A model generated the notes under the pieces. It worked only from the letters and a program-made list of their open reading frames with translations. It had not been told where the DNA came from and did no database searches. Shown in pieces: positions 1 through 8,628 of a stretch of 32,006 nt of DNA. The translations under genes and the position numbers were made by a program. Location: positions 1-32,006 of the forward strand of contig JAJZTR010000008.1 of NCBI GenBank assembly GCA_021848775.1, written 5' to 3'. Within the stretch, counting starts at the first letter, position 1, and each line of letters starts with the position of its first letter. Source of the DNA: Chloroflexota bacterium (GTDB lineage Bacteria; Chloroflexota; Anaerolineae; Anaerolineales; Anaerolineaceae).

Positions 1-282
1 TGGTCAGGCGTGGATGCAGATTGCGGCGTGCAGCTCGCAGTGAAGATCAGAGCAACCACCATGATACATGGGAAAGGATTGAGGACCAATTTCATCATTG
101 AGGTTCCGTTCTTATGGATCAGGCCATGGATGAAAAGGACTGATTTGGCGAAAACCGATACTCATTCTATGAGTATAAGATCAATCATCAAAACCGTGTA
201 GTGATGAAAGTAATCGGTTAAACAGCTACCGCGTGGCTAATGCCGCCTGATTCATAAGAAAGGTAACGAGTGCAAAGCTGGC

Positions 283-311
283 TTGACTTTACGGTTCACC
301 AGGTTTAGAAT
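283..311 (+). promoter_or_regulatory. Sigma70-like promoter (TTGACT-N17-TAGAAT) for riboswitch-btuFCD transcript
   Basis: TTGACT at 283-288, 17-nt spacer, TAGAAT at 306-311; sits just upstream of the B12 riboswitch core. Confidence 0.7.
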
Positions 312-324
312 CAAACAGACAATT

Positions 325-450
325 GAATGAGTGCCACTTGAGTGCCTTGCTCCCCGGATGGAAAGGCTTCAAGGCGAAACCGGTGAAAGTCCGGTGCTGT
401 CGCGCAACTGTGATGAGGGAAATCCTCTAAGCCAGGTCGCCCGCTCAACA
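325..450 (+). promoter_or_regulatory. Cobalamin (AdoCbl-type) riboswitch aptamer
   Basis: B12-box-like core gaaaccggtgaaagtccggtgctgtcgcgcaactgtga followed by aagccaggtcgcc; located upstream of a BtuF/BtuC/BtuD-type transporter. Exact borders are estimated. Confidence 0.88.
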
Positions 451-520
451 GGCGTTCACCACGCTCTCGCTGAAAGGAGGTGGGGACTTTGGTCTGGCAA
501 CAGCAAAGCTGCATTTCTCA

Positions 521-553
521 CCTCCCTGGCATTACCGCAGGGAGGTTTTGTTG
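521..553 (+). terminator. Intrinsic terminator, expression platform of the cobalamin riboswitch
   Basis: Perfect 8-bp stem CCTCCCTG (521-528)/CAGGGAGG (538-545) followed by TTTTGTTG. Confidence 0.75.
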
Positions 554-629
554 TCAGGGTCAAATCAAGCCGAAGATTTGAGGATATGGGTAAAAAATAG
601 TCAATGAACTTTCAATCTAAAATAACACT

Positions 630-1565
630 GTGAGGTACATTGTGAAACGTCTCTCTTTAATCCTTATTATTTTGATCGGCCTGGTTGCCGGCTTGTCAGC
701 CTGCACCCCCTTGACCACTGCCCCGGAAAGCGTCCCGGTCGTCGTTACCGACGGTCTGGGGCGTGAGGTTCGTCTTGAAACAACTCCGCAGCGCATTGTT
801 TCCATGGCACCTTCAACCACCGAGATTCTTTATGCCGTGGGGGCTGGCGGGCAGCTGGTTGGACGGGATGAGTTTAGCAACTACCCCGAGGAAGCGTCGG
901 CGTTGCCAAGTGTGGGCGGTTCGATGGGTGATTACAACCTCGAACAAATCGTCAGCCTCAAGCCTGACCTGGTGCTGGCGGCTGAGATCAACACGCCGGA
1001 ACAGGTGAAGGCCCTGGAGGACCTGAAAATTACCGTTTATTACCTCAGCAATCCGGCTGATGTTGAAGGGGTCTTTGAATTACTGACCACGGTTGGCGAA
1101 TTGACCGGTCACTCGGATGAGGCTAAAGCCCAGGTTGAAGTTCTGGTAGAGCGTGTGGACGCAGTCAAGGCAAAAGTTGCCAAGGCGAAATCCACCCCCA
1201 AAGTGTTCTACGAATTGGACGGTTCCGACCCGGCCAAACCCTGGACGGCTGGATCCGGCACCTTCATCGACCAGCTCATTCGATTGGCTGGCGGGGAAAA
1301 TGTAGCCGCGTCGATGGAAGGATCCTGGGGGCAGTTCAGCCAGGAAGCGCTCATCGTAGCCAACCCTGATTTCATCCTGCTGGGCGATGCCGCTTATGGC
1401 ACCACCGCCGAACAGGTTGATGCCCGCCCCGGCTGGGGGTCGATCGAGGCGGTGAAAACCGGGCAGGTACTTCCGTTCGATGATGACACCGTCAGCCGCC
1501 CTGGTCCGCGGTTGGTGGACGCATTGGAAGAGCTGGTGCGCCTGCTTCATCCGGAAGTGCAATAA
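630..1565 (+). CDS. btuF: Cobalamin/corrinoid ABC transporter substrate-binding lipoprotein (BtuF-like)
   Basis: Signal peptide with lipobox LSAC; PBP motifs TDGLGREVRL, PQRIVSMAPSTTEILYAVGAG, YNLEQIVSLKPDLVLA; downstream of B12 riboswitch. GTG start; alternative GTG at 642. Confidence 0.88.
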   Translation: MRYIVKRLSLILIILIGLVAGLSACTPLTTAPESVPVVVTDGLGREVRLETTPQRIVSMAPSTTEILYAVGAGGQLVGRDEFSNYPEEASALPSVGGSMGDYNLEQIVSLKPDLVLAAEINTPEQVKALEDLKITVYYLSNPADVEGVFELLTTVGELTGHSDEAKAQVEVLVERVDAVKAKVAKAKSTPKVFYELDGSDPAKPWTAGSGTFIDQLIRLAGGENVAASMEGSWGQFSQEALIVANPDFILLGDAAYGTTAEQVDARPGWGSIEAVKTGQVLPFDDDTVSRPGPRLVDALEELVRLLHPEVQ

Positions 1566-1570
1566 AACTG

Positions 1571-2581
1571 ATGGAAACCAAGCGCGCTTCCCGCCCTTAC
1601 TGGACCGCCTTTCTGGCGATGGCGGCAGCCTTGCTGCTCAGCATTATGGTGGGAAGCGTGCCGATAACCCCAGCCGAGGTCTGGCAAGCGATAAAAACTG
1701 GCGGTGAAACTACCGCGGGGACCATCCTTGGGTCACTGCGTTTGCCGCGTACGATCCTGATCGCCATGACCGGCGCGGCATTGGCGGGAAGCGGAACTGC
1801 CTATCAAGGATTGTTCCGCAACCCGCTGGCAGATCCGTACCTGATTGGGGTCGCAGCCGGTGCCGGGCTGGGCGCGGTGGCGGCGATGAGCCTGAACTGG
1901 CCCTACACCACCCTGGGTTTATTGGCAGTGCCGTTGGCAGCATTCGCGGTAGGATTGCTGACTGTGGTTATCGTCTATTATTTAGCCAGGGTGGGCAAGG
2001 CGCTGCCGGCATCCAACCTGATTTTGGCTGGCGTCGCGGTGAGTTCCTTCGCCACCGCATTAACCTCATTTTTGATGCTGCGCGCCGATGGTGAGCTGCG
2101 GCGGGCTCTGGCCTGGTTGTTGGGCGGTGCCACCATGTCCGGCTGGCAGCCGGTACTTGCGATGCTGCCTTACTGGCTGATTGGTCTGGGCATCCTGCTG
2201 ACACTGGGTCATGCGCTCAATGTGCTGCAATTCGGTGACGAACAGGCCCAACAGTTGGGTTTGCCGGTCACTCGCGTGAGGTGGCTGGTCATCGCGGCCG
2301 CATCCGTCACCACAGCCGCTGCTGTTTCGTTTGCCGGAATTATCGGATTTGTGGGGCTAATCGTTCCGCATATTTTACGGCTAAGGGTCGGACCCGATTA
2401 CCGCCGCCTGCTGCCGTTGTCGCTGGTGGGGGGTGCGGCGCTGCTGCTGGCGGCGGATGTTCTTGCCCGGGTGCTGATTGCACCGCAAGAGCTGCCGGTC
2501 GGGATTGTTACCGCCCTGGCAGGCGCCCCGTTCTTCCTTTGGATCCTGCGGCGCAGCCGTCAGGCCAGTTTTTGGAGCTGA
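1571..2581 (+). CDS. btuC: FecCD/BtuC-family ABC transporter permease
   Basis: Multi-TM protein with family motifs RLPRTILIAMTGAALAGSGTAYQGLFRNPLADPYLIGVAAGAGLGAV and GFVGLIVPHILRL. Confidence 0.9.
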   Translation: METKRASRPYWTAFLAMAAALLLSIMVGSVPITPAEVWQAIKTGGETTAGTILGSLRLPRTILIAMTGAALAGSGTAYQGLFRNPLADPYLIGVAAGAGLGAVAAMSLNWPYTTLGLLAVPLAAFAVGLLTVVIVYYLARVGKALPASNLILAGVAVSSFATALTSFLMLRADGELRRALAWLLGGATMSGWQPVLAMLPYWLIGLGILLTLGHALNVLQFGDEQAQQLGLPVTRVRWLVIAAASVTTAAAVSFAGIIGFVGLIVPHILRLRVGPDYRRLLPLSLVGGAALLLAADVLARVLIAPQELPVGIVTALAGAPFFLWILRRSRQASFWS

Positions 2582-2582
2582 A

Positions 2583-3386
2583 ATGCTTGAAGTTGTCGAT
2601 GTGAGTGTTGGTTATGGGGCAAAAGTAGTGCTGCAGGAATTAACTTTTAGCCTGAAACCTGGCGAGATTCTGGCAGTCATCGGGCCAAACGGGGCGGGAA
2701 AATCAACCCTGGTGCGCGCCTTGAGCGGGGTGATTCCGCTCGGTTCAGGCAAGGTGACCTTCAAAGGACAGGATTTAAACAGCCTGCCGCCGCATGAAAG
2801 AGCGCGGTTGATCGCCGTGGTTCCGCAGGCGCGCAGCATCCCGCCGGCTTACACAGCCTGGCAGGTCGTCATGCTGGGGCGTACCCCCTATCTCAACTGG
2901 TTCGGGCAGACATCGCAGGCGGATGAAGATTTGGTCCGGCAGGCGATGGAGCGCACCCGCACCCTGGAACTAGCGCCGCGCCTCGTTAGCGAGCTTTCTG
3001 GCGGCGAACTGCAGCGGGTGCTGCTGGCGCGGGCGCTGGTGCAAACCACACCCGTACTGCTGCTGGATGAACCAACCACCCATCTCGACCTGCAATATCA
3101 AATTAACCTGTTGAACCAGGTGCAGGGATTGGTACACCAGCCGGAGCGGTGGGCGCAGGCTAATGGACATGGCGCACCCGGTGCGCTGGTGGTTTTGCAT
3201 GACCTGAACCTGGTTTCCCGCTATGCGGACAGGGTAATGCTGCTGGTTGATGGGCACATTCGCGCCCTGGGGACTCGCGACGAAGTACTGCAGTCTGGCA
3301 TGCTGTCCGAAGCCTTTGGCATCGGGTTGGATATCGTGAAAAATCCGGCCGGTCCGCATCCACTGGTGGTACCGCGTTACCATTGA
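2583..3386 (+). CDS. btuD: ABC transporter ATP-binding protein (BtuD/FepC family)
   Basis: Walker A GPNGAGKS, signature LSGGELQRV, Walker B LLLDEPTTHLD; ATG at 2583 is preferred over the extended ORF start at 2478, which overlaps btuC. Confidence 0.9.
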   Translation: MLEVVDVSVGYGAKVVLQELTFSLKPGEILAVIGPNGAGKSTLVRALSGVIPLGSGKVTFKGQDLNSLPPHERARLIAVVPQARSIPPAYTAWQVVMLGRTPYLNWFGQTSQADEDLVRQAMERTRTLELAPRLVSELSGGELQRVLLARALVQTTPVLLLDEPTTHLDLQYQINLLNQVQGLVHQPERWAQANGHGAPGALVVLHDLNLVSRYADRVMLLVDGHIRALGTRDEVLQSGMLSEAFGIGLDIVKNPAGPHPLVVPRYH

Positions 3387-3502
3387 CTTCTATGAAAAGC
3401 GCAGCGATGAACTATACTGGGTGTGTGAATACTTTATAAACCGAATTTTGTTGGATGTAAAAAAAGAGACGGGTACTACCAGCCCCACCAAATCGGTAAT
3501 AG

Positions 3503-3781
3503 ATGCCAATAAATCTCTATGCTACTTTCCATGTGATCGCCGGGGTGCGGTCTCTCAATATCGACCTGCCGGTTGGAATCACCGCGCGGCAAATGGTCGC
3601 GTGTGTATTGGACCAGCTGCCCGTTCTGCGTCTGCATTGGGTCAATGAGAAGGGGGAAATTCATGCCCATGTCCATGGTTTCATCAATGGACAGGAAATA
3701 CCCACCCTGCCGTTGGGGTGGAACACGCCGCTTCAGGCAGCCGATATACTGGATTTCATCCCGCCAGTGGCAGGCGGATAA
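3503..3781 (+). CDS. MoaD/ThiS-family ubiquitin-like small protein ending in Gly-Gly
   Basis: 92 aa, beta-grasp-like pattern, C-terminus DFIPPVAGG typical of MoaD/SAMP-like sulfur carriers or modifiers. Confidence 0.7.
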   Translation: MPINLYATFHVIAGVRSLNIDLPVGITARQMVACVLDQLPVLRLHWVNEKGEIHAHVHGFINGQEIPTLPLGWNTPLQAADILDFIPPVAGG

Positions 3782-3783
3782 GA

Positions 3784-4206
3784 TTACCGGATTTCGGGCT
3801 CTACCACCACGGTTCTGATCTCGAATTCTGGTGGATGTTCCATGTGTTTCTTCACCGCGCATTGATCGGCGGAGCGGATTAACGCGTCGTAATATTTTTC
3901 CGGGAAGCTGGGCGGAACCTGGATATCCATTTCTATCTTGCCTACCATACCGGTCATCGGGTTGTTCTGCATCCGTTGAATGATGCGAATCCCATCTGTT
4001 GAAAGACCGCGGTTACGGCAGAAACCGAGCACATAGATCCCGGCGCAAGTTCCCATCGATGCCAAAAATGTGGCAAATGGTGTGGGTGCAGATCCATCGC
4101 CGCCGCCCATTGGGGGTTGATCCGTTTTAACTGTAAATTGGCCAAAATGCGCATCCACGCGGGCACCGCCTGGAAAATCTACGATCATCTCCATGTCGCC
4201 ATTCAC
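3784..4206 (-). CDS. OsmC family protein
   Basis: 140 aa; motifs PTPFATFLASMGTCAGIYVLGFCRNRGL and DQCAVKKHMEHPPEFEI match the OsmC/YhfA pattern with two conserved Cys. Confidence 0.8.
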   Translation of the reverse strand: MNGDMEMIVDFPGGARVDAHFGQFTVKTDQPPMGGGDGSAPTPFATFLASMGTCAGIYVLGFCRNRGLSTDGIRIIQRMQNNPMTGMVGKIEMDIQVPPSFPEKYYDALIRSADQCAVKKHMEHPPEFEIRTVVVEPEIR

Positions 4207-4238
4207 TCCATCCCATTAAGATAAACAGTCATAAAGAT

Positions 4239-5528
4239 TTAGATGGATTCTGGCGTAAAAGGTTGCATTTTTTTATGACGGTCCGCGTACCAGAAATACC
4301 GCCAGTACATGTAGATGGCGATGATATAGAGCATGATCGTGGAGGCGAAAGCGGGATCGAAGCCGTAATTGACCTGCATCCACCCGCTCACCTGAGGACT
4401 GAACGCCCAGCCGACGTTGTTCGCCATGCTCACCAGACTGGCGACCGTAGCCCTCGCCGAAGGATCGACCCGCTCCATGACGAAAGTCTGGTAGACAGGA
4501 CCGCTCATGTTCATCAAGGCCAATCGAATGTAATAAGCTGCTGCGCTGAGCACATAGTATGGCGAAAAACCCATCAGGAATAGGAAGGGGATGGAGAGTG
4601 CCTGAGTGACGACCACCACCTGGATCTTGCCATAGCGGTCGGCGATAGGCGGGGCGATCAACAAGCCGACGCCCATTGCCAGAGAACCCCAGGCGAACAT
4701 CGACCCGATCACCGGGTCAGGCTGGTGATGCACCTGACGGTAAAACACATTCAGGAAGGGCATGATCAATCCAGCACCGAGGGAGGTGATGAGCATTGGC
4801 AAAATTAATCGCCCGAGCAGCCGTTTGTTGTTGCCAAAGAATTTAATTGGGGCAAACATCGAGCGTTGTTCGTGGGAGAGCGTGGTCGGCCGAAGAAAGA
4901 ACAGCGGGACAATTCCTGCCGCAGCCGATACGGCGATTATTCCGACTGACCAGCCGTACGCCAAAGTGCTGGTTGGCGCAACGCCATGCAGACTTGCCAT
5001 CCAGGTGGGTAAATACCCGCCAATCCAGTTTCCGATGAACCCGGATGCCATGGTGAGCCCTGAGGAGAAGCTGAATAGATAGGTGCGTTCTTTTTCGCCG
5101 CTGTTTTCCATCAGGAAAGGACCCATCGCCACGCCATTAAGACTTTGTCCCAGCCCGAGGATAACGCTCATGGCAACCAACATCCCGGCGGATGGAAAAA
5201 GCACCATAAATCCAATGGCAATGACCATGCAGGACGCGCCGTAGATCAACGCGCGTTTTTGTCCGATGATATCGATCAGGTAGCCCATCGGTAGAGCCGA
5301 AATAAGCGCGGTCAGGCTGCTGGTGGTGATTAATGTACCCAGCAAGGCTTCGTTGTACCCTAAGCTAAGCACAAAGAAATTAAAAAGCAGCCGGTACACC
5401 CCCAGTGCGGCGCCAGTAAAAATAACACTTGTCAAGTACAACCGCGCATTGGGGCTAAAGGCCCTGACATGGTCGGCGTAATTGGCAAGACCTCTTTTCA
5501 CCCTGGGTAAGGTTCCCGTTGATTTCAA
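4239..5528 (-). CDS. MFS transporter
   Basis: 429 aa with about 12 hydrophobic segments; MFS loop motif GYLIDIIGQKRALIYG. Confidence 0.85.
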   Translation of the reverse strand: MKSTGTLPRVKRGLANYADHVRAFSPNARLYLTSVIFTGAALGVYRLLFNFFVLSLGYNEALLGTLITTSSLTALISALPMGYLIDIIGQKRALIYGASCMVIAIGFMVLFPSAGMLVAMSVILGLGQSLNGVAMGPFLMENSGEKERTYLFSFSSGLTMASGFIGNWIGGYLPTWMASLHGVAPTSTLAYGWSVGIIAVSAAAGIVPLFFLRPTTLSHEQRSMFAPIKFFGNNKRLLGRLILPMLITSLGAGLIMPFLNVFYRQVHHQPDPVIGSMFAWGSLAMGVGLLIAPPIADRYGKIQVVVVTQALSIPFLFLMGFSPYYVLSAAAYYIRLALMNMSGPVYQTFVMERVDPSARATVASLVSMANNVGWAFSPQVSGWMQVNYGFDPAFASTIMLYIIAIYMYWRYFWYADRHKKMQPFTPESI

Positions 5529-5765
5529 ACTGGCATCCTGACAGCTAACGATTTAAGAACGATCAAGCTTGTGAGATATTTTTCCAAAACACATCCTATT
5601 CTAAAGGACGTATTTATAGTTGACCACCTTTTGATGTCATAAATTAGTCCTAAATATGTCATAAATCCGGATTATCAACGGCTAAAAAAACGGGCACCGA
5701 TGACCAGCGAAATAATGATGTTTGATACTTTGAAGATGGTGCCAGTATAAATTAATATTAGGACA

Positions 5766-6266
5766 ATGTTGAGAGATGGTCCGCAGGATGTTGCTATTTT
5801 TCGCGACTTCTCCGAATCCGAGCTGATAACGCTGGATTCGGCTTTTGAGGTTTTTGATTATCCTCAGGGTACACATATATTCGAACAGGGTGATGCCGCC
5901 CATTACTTGTACATTTTGACCGCTGGTAAGGTTATAATTCGGTATAAGCCCTATGACGGTCCTCAATTGACCGTAGCGGCTATCAATCCGGGTGGGGTGT
6001 TCGGGTGGTCAGCGGCAATCGGCCGGTCGATGTATTCATCCGGGGCGTTGACAGTGGAAGACAGCCAGGGGTACCGCATTAGCAAGGCGCGATTGACTGT
6101 GTTGTGTGCTGAGCACCCCGAAACAAGCGCTGTCTTACTTAAACACCTGGCAACCATGGTTAACAATCCGACAGACCCCGCGCATGCAGAGGTCTTAAAA
6201 ATTCTTCATCATAGCCTGAAGAAGAATAATAATTGTGACCAAAGGATGAGTCAAAATGGTAGATGA
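5766..6266 (+). CDS. Cyclic nucleotide-binding (CRP/FNR effector) domain protein without obvious HTH
   Basis: FRDFSESELITLDSAFEVFDYPQGTHIFEQGDAAHYLYILTAGKVIIRYKPYDG...VAAINPGGVFGWSAAIGRSMYSSGALTVEDSQGYRI is a cNMP-BD fold; the C-terminus is too short for the CRP HTH. Confidence 0.8.
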   Translation: MLRDGPQDVAIFRDFSESELITLDSAFEVFDYPQGTHIFEQGDAAHYLYILTAGKVIIRYKPYDGPQLTVAAINPGGVFGWSAAIGRSMYSSGALTVEDSQGYRISKARLTVLCAEHPETSAVLLKHLATMVNNPTDPAHAEVLKILHHSLKKNNNCDQRMSQNGR

Positions 6267-6507
6267 GATCCCCGCATATAGTATCAACGACCAGCTTCGC
6301 GGTCTGGTGGAGCAATTGAGCGCGTATATCGAAACGTATCACGGCGGCGAAGTCGAATTCATTGATTTTGACGGCAAGATTGTCACAGTGAAATTAGGAG
6401 GGGCCTGCCTTGGCTGCCCGCTCTCCCCGGTGACTGTAAAAGGCTGGGTCGAGGGGACAGTAAAGCAGTTTTTCCCCGAGGTTGAGGGCGTAAAGGCAAT
6501 TGAGTAG
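6256..6507 (+). CDS. NifU C-terminal domain (Fe-S scaffold-like) protein
   Basis: 83 aa; GGEVEFIDFDGKIVTVKLGGACLGCPLSPVTVKGWVEGTVKQFFPEVEGV contains the NifU-C CxxC motif; overlaps the upstream CDS by 11 nt. Confidence 0.85.
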   Translation: MVDEIPAYSINDQLRGLVEQLSAYIETYHGGEVEFIDFDGKIVTVKLGGACLGCPLSPVTVKGWVEGTVKQFFPEVEGVKAIE

Positions 6508-6524
6508 CACGGTTCGAGAAAATG

Positions 6525-6553
6525 AAAGACCGGAAATATTCCGGTCTTTTTCT
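6525..6553 (+). terminator. Intrinsic terminator after the nifU-like gene
   Basis: Perfect 10-bp stem AAAGACCGGA/TCCGGTCTTT followed by TTTCT. Confidence 0.85.
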
Positions 6554-6663
6554 AATTTAACACTCCAGGCGATTAATTTCAATTTACCTTATCGGGAAAG
6601 AGCATGACCGCGTCTAAACAGACCGGGTGAGGGTCGTCTCCTTCAACTTCGAAAGTCAGTGAG

Positions 6664-7071
6664 TCACTCCAGCAGAACCTCAACGTGTTCCTGGTCCCCA
6701 TCATTGTAAACATCCAGGATTTGACCGACTTCTCCATCCCGAATGGCGTTCAGGATTTCGCTCATTTGTTCGGTCCCCAACTCGGGTGAAAATTTGGCAC
6801 CCATCTTTACACCAGCATTTAAAACCGTGACCGGCAATCGCACATTGACACGGGTCTTCCCGGTGGAAGTGTCGGTTACCCGCACCCGCAGCCAGCGCGG
6901 GCCGCCTGGTGCCATGGGCGGCGGCGGCGGCGGAATCACAGGTTGAATCAATGGAGATCGCGGAGGAAGGCTCTTGGTTAACGCTTCCAGTAAGCGAATG
7001 CCTTCCTGAGGGGTAATTTTTCCCTCCTGCACCAAAGTGAGGATTTTTAATCTTTCTTCCGAGGTAACCAA
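6664..7071 (-). CDS. SHOCT-like (YvlB/LiaX N-terminal-type) domain protein
   Basis: TSEERLKILTLVQEGKITPQEGIRLLEAL is a SHOCT-like helical module, followed by a poly-Pro linker and conserved VRVTDTSTGKTRVNVRLPVTVLNAGVKMGAKFSPEL. TTG start at 7071 with AAAGGG upstream is suggested. Confidence 0.7.
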   Translation of the reverse strand: MVTSEERLKILTLVQEGKITPQEGIRLLEALTKSLPPRSPLIQPVIPPPPPPMAPGGPRWLRVRVTDTSTGKTRVNVRLPVTVLNAGVKMGAKFSPELGTEQMSEILNAIRDGEVGQILDVYNDGDQEHVEVLLE

Positions 7072-7204
7072 ACCGCAACCCTTTCTTGATTCTTGGCTTA
7101 TTTTCAAGTATCTTTATTTTACCTGTAAAGCTTAACCTGTGCACAGAAAAACATTCTGGCAGCAACCAGGCTGCTCTTCTCACCCCCCCGATAGGAGGTT
7201 CAGA

Positions 7205-7726
7205 TTGGTCAACCTTTGGAATTTGTTTTTACTATTTTTAAAGGTTAATTTATTGACGACTTCTGGCCCGGCATCCGTTGGATTGTTGTATGAGGAAGCG
7301 GTTGGCAAGCTGATGGATGAGGCCCAGTTTGTAGAGGCGGTTGGATTTTCGAGTGTTTTGCCCGGCAGCGATGCCTTACAGTTGGCAATGTTTGTTGGGT
7401 ATTCAGCCGGAGGTGTGCCTGGCGCTCTGGTCGCCCTGTTAGGGTCCATTCTGCCGCCTACAGTCATCATGCTGCTCGTTGTTTCGCTGCTCAAATTTAT
7501 CAGCGGCGAGGTATGGGTTGGTAATTTTGTGCGGGGGTTAGCCCCTGCGGTAGCGGTACTGATGGTGCTGGTAGCGCTCAAAGTATTTCGCGGTGAAACC
7601 GGTCAGCCCATTGGATTGGTATCGATTTTAATTGGCATAGGCAGCCTGGCAGCTTTACTATTAAAAGTTCCGGCACCGCTAGTACTGCTGGTTGCTGGAA
7701 TTGCGGGGATCATTTTTTTGCGATGA
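7205..7726 (+). CDS. Chromate transporter (CHR) family, single module
   Basis: FLKVNLLTTSGPASVGLLYEEAVGKLMDEAQFVEAVGFSSVLPGSDALQLAMFVGYSAGGVPGALVALLGSILPP; TTG start preceded by ATAGGAGG. Confidence 0.8.
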   Translation: MVNLWNLFLLFLKVNLLTTSGPASVGLLYEEAVGKLMDEAQFVEAVGFSSVLPGSDALQLAMFVGYSAGGVPGALVALLGSILPPTVIMLLVVSLLKFISGEVWVGNFVRGLAPAVAVLMVLVALKVFRGETGQPIGLVSILIGIGSLAALLLKVPAPLVLLVAGIAGIIFLR

Positions 7727-8589
7727 ATACTTACCGGGAAATAGTCATTTGCTTACAGTCCGGATTGCAAGAATACCCGGAGTTGGATTATGGGGTCAAG
7801 CTGGCCGGTTTGCTGGGTGCTTCTGTCAAGTTTATTTGCGTGCAACAACGCGGCCCGACCGCCAAACTTAAGCAGGCAGTCGAGGCTGGAGCGGAAGAAC
7901 TTAAAGCAAAGGGGTTATCCTCTGAGGTGGAATGGGCCCCTGGGTCTTTGGTCGAGGCTATGGAACGGGCGGTACTTGGGCATCCACAGGCGCTGGCGTT
8001 GTTTAGCGACCGTTTCGGTTCCACCTGGCAGCGGCTGCTGCGAACAATTCGATTTCGCCACCTTATGGCGGAAGTCAGCGGCCCACTGCTGCGGGTGCGC
8101 GATACCTGCTGGCCTTTAAAGGAGATTCTGGTATGCAGCGGCGGGTTTGCTTATACGATCCGGCTCGAAAAGCTGGCGATCCACCTGGCACAGGCAGCCG
8201 GTGCAAAATTGACCATCCTGCATGTTGTCGAGCCGGTTACCCTGGACTATTCATTGGCACGCGAGGTCCACGACCATTGGGCGAACCTCATCGAAACCGA
8301 TACTCCCCAGGCACAGCATCTGCAAAAAGTGTTGACCGCGGCGAAAGCAGCCGGTGTGGAAGCGCATGTGCAGATACGCCACGGCCAGGTTGTGGATGAA
8401 ATTGTCAGCGAAGTCCAAACAGGGAACTACGACATGGTGGGTCTGGGTTCGGTATACAGTTCGCACTCCCTGCGCGGTTTATATCGGCCTGATGTCACCG
8501 CGCTGGTCTCGGCAGCGATTTCATGCCCCATACTAACCATGCGGGGCCAATTGTCGGATACTTTTGATCAATTCGCGGATACTTTCTGA
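7723..8589 (+). CDS. Universal stress protein-like protein with two Usp domains
   Basis: Second half ILVCSGGFAYTIRLEKLAIHLAQAAGAKLTILHVVEP...YDMVGLGSVYSSHSLRGL...CPILTMRG is Usp-like; degenerate N-terminal copy; 4-nt overlap with upstream CDS. Confidence 0.75.
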   Translation: MNTYREIVICLQSGLQEYPELDYGVKLAGLLGASVKFICVQQRGPTAKLKQAVEAGAEELKAKGLSSEVEWAPGSLVEAMERAVLGHPQALALFSDRFGSTWQRLLRTIRFRHLMAEVSGPLLRVRDTCWPLKEILVCSGGFAYTIRLEKLAIHLAQAAGAKLTILHVVEPVTLDYSLAREVHDHWANLIETDTPQAQHLQKVLTAAKAAGVEAHVQIRHGQVVDEIVSEVQTGNYDMVGLGSVYSSHSLRGLYRPDVTALVSAAISCPILTMRGQLSDTFDQFADTF

Positions 8590-8628
8590 TTGATCGACGG
8601 TCATCTACCGGAAAATATGGGGTGTGCC

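Noticed and set aside
10-201. 63-aa ORF at the window start, with another frame reading YSFYEYKINHQNRVVMKVIG that faintly resembles a transposase or other gene remnant
   Set aside because: No recognisable family, too short and cut by the window edge; may be decayed sequence but unsupported.
331-600. 89-aa plus-strand ORF and 67-aa minus ORF (311-514)
   Set aside because: Both lie over the cobalamin riboswitch and its terminator; the RNA structure explains the sequence.
1080-1562. 160-aa antisense ORF within btuF
   Set aside because: Antisense to a well-supported CDS; a codon-bias shadow ORF with no domain signal.
6900-6935. GGCGGCGGCGGCGG simple repeat
   Set aside because: Encodes the poly-Pro linker of the SHOCT-like protein; not a separate repeat element.
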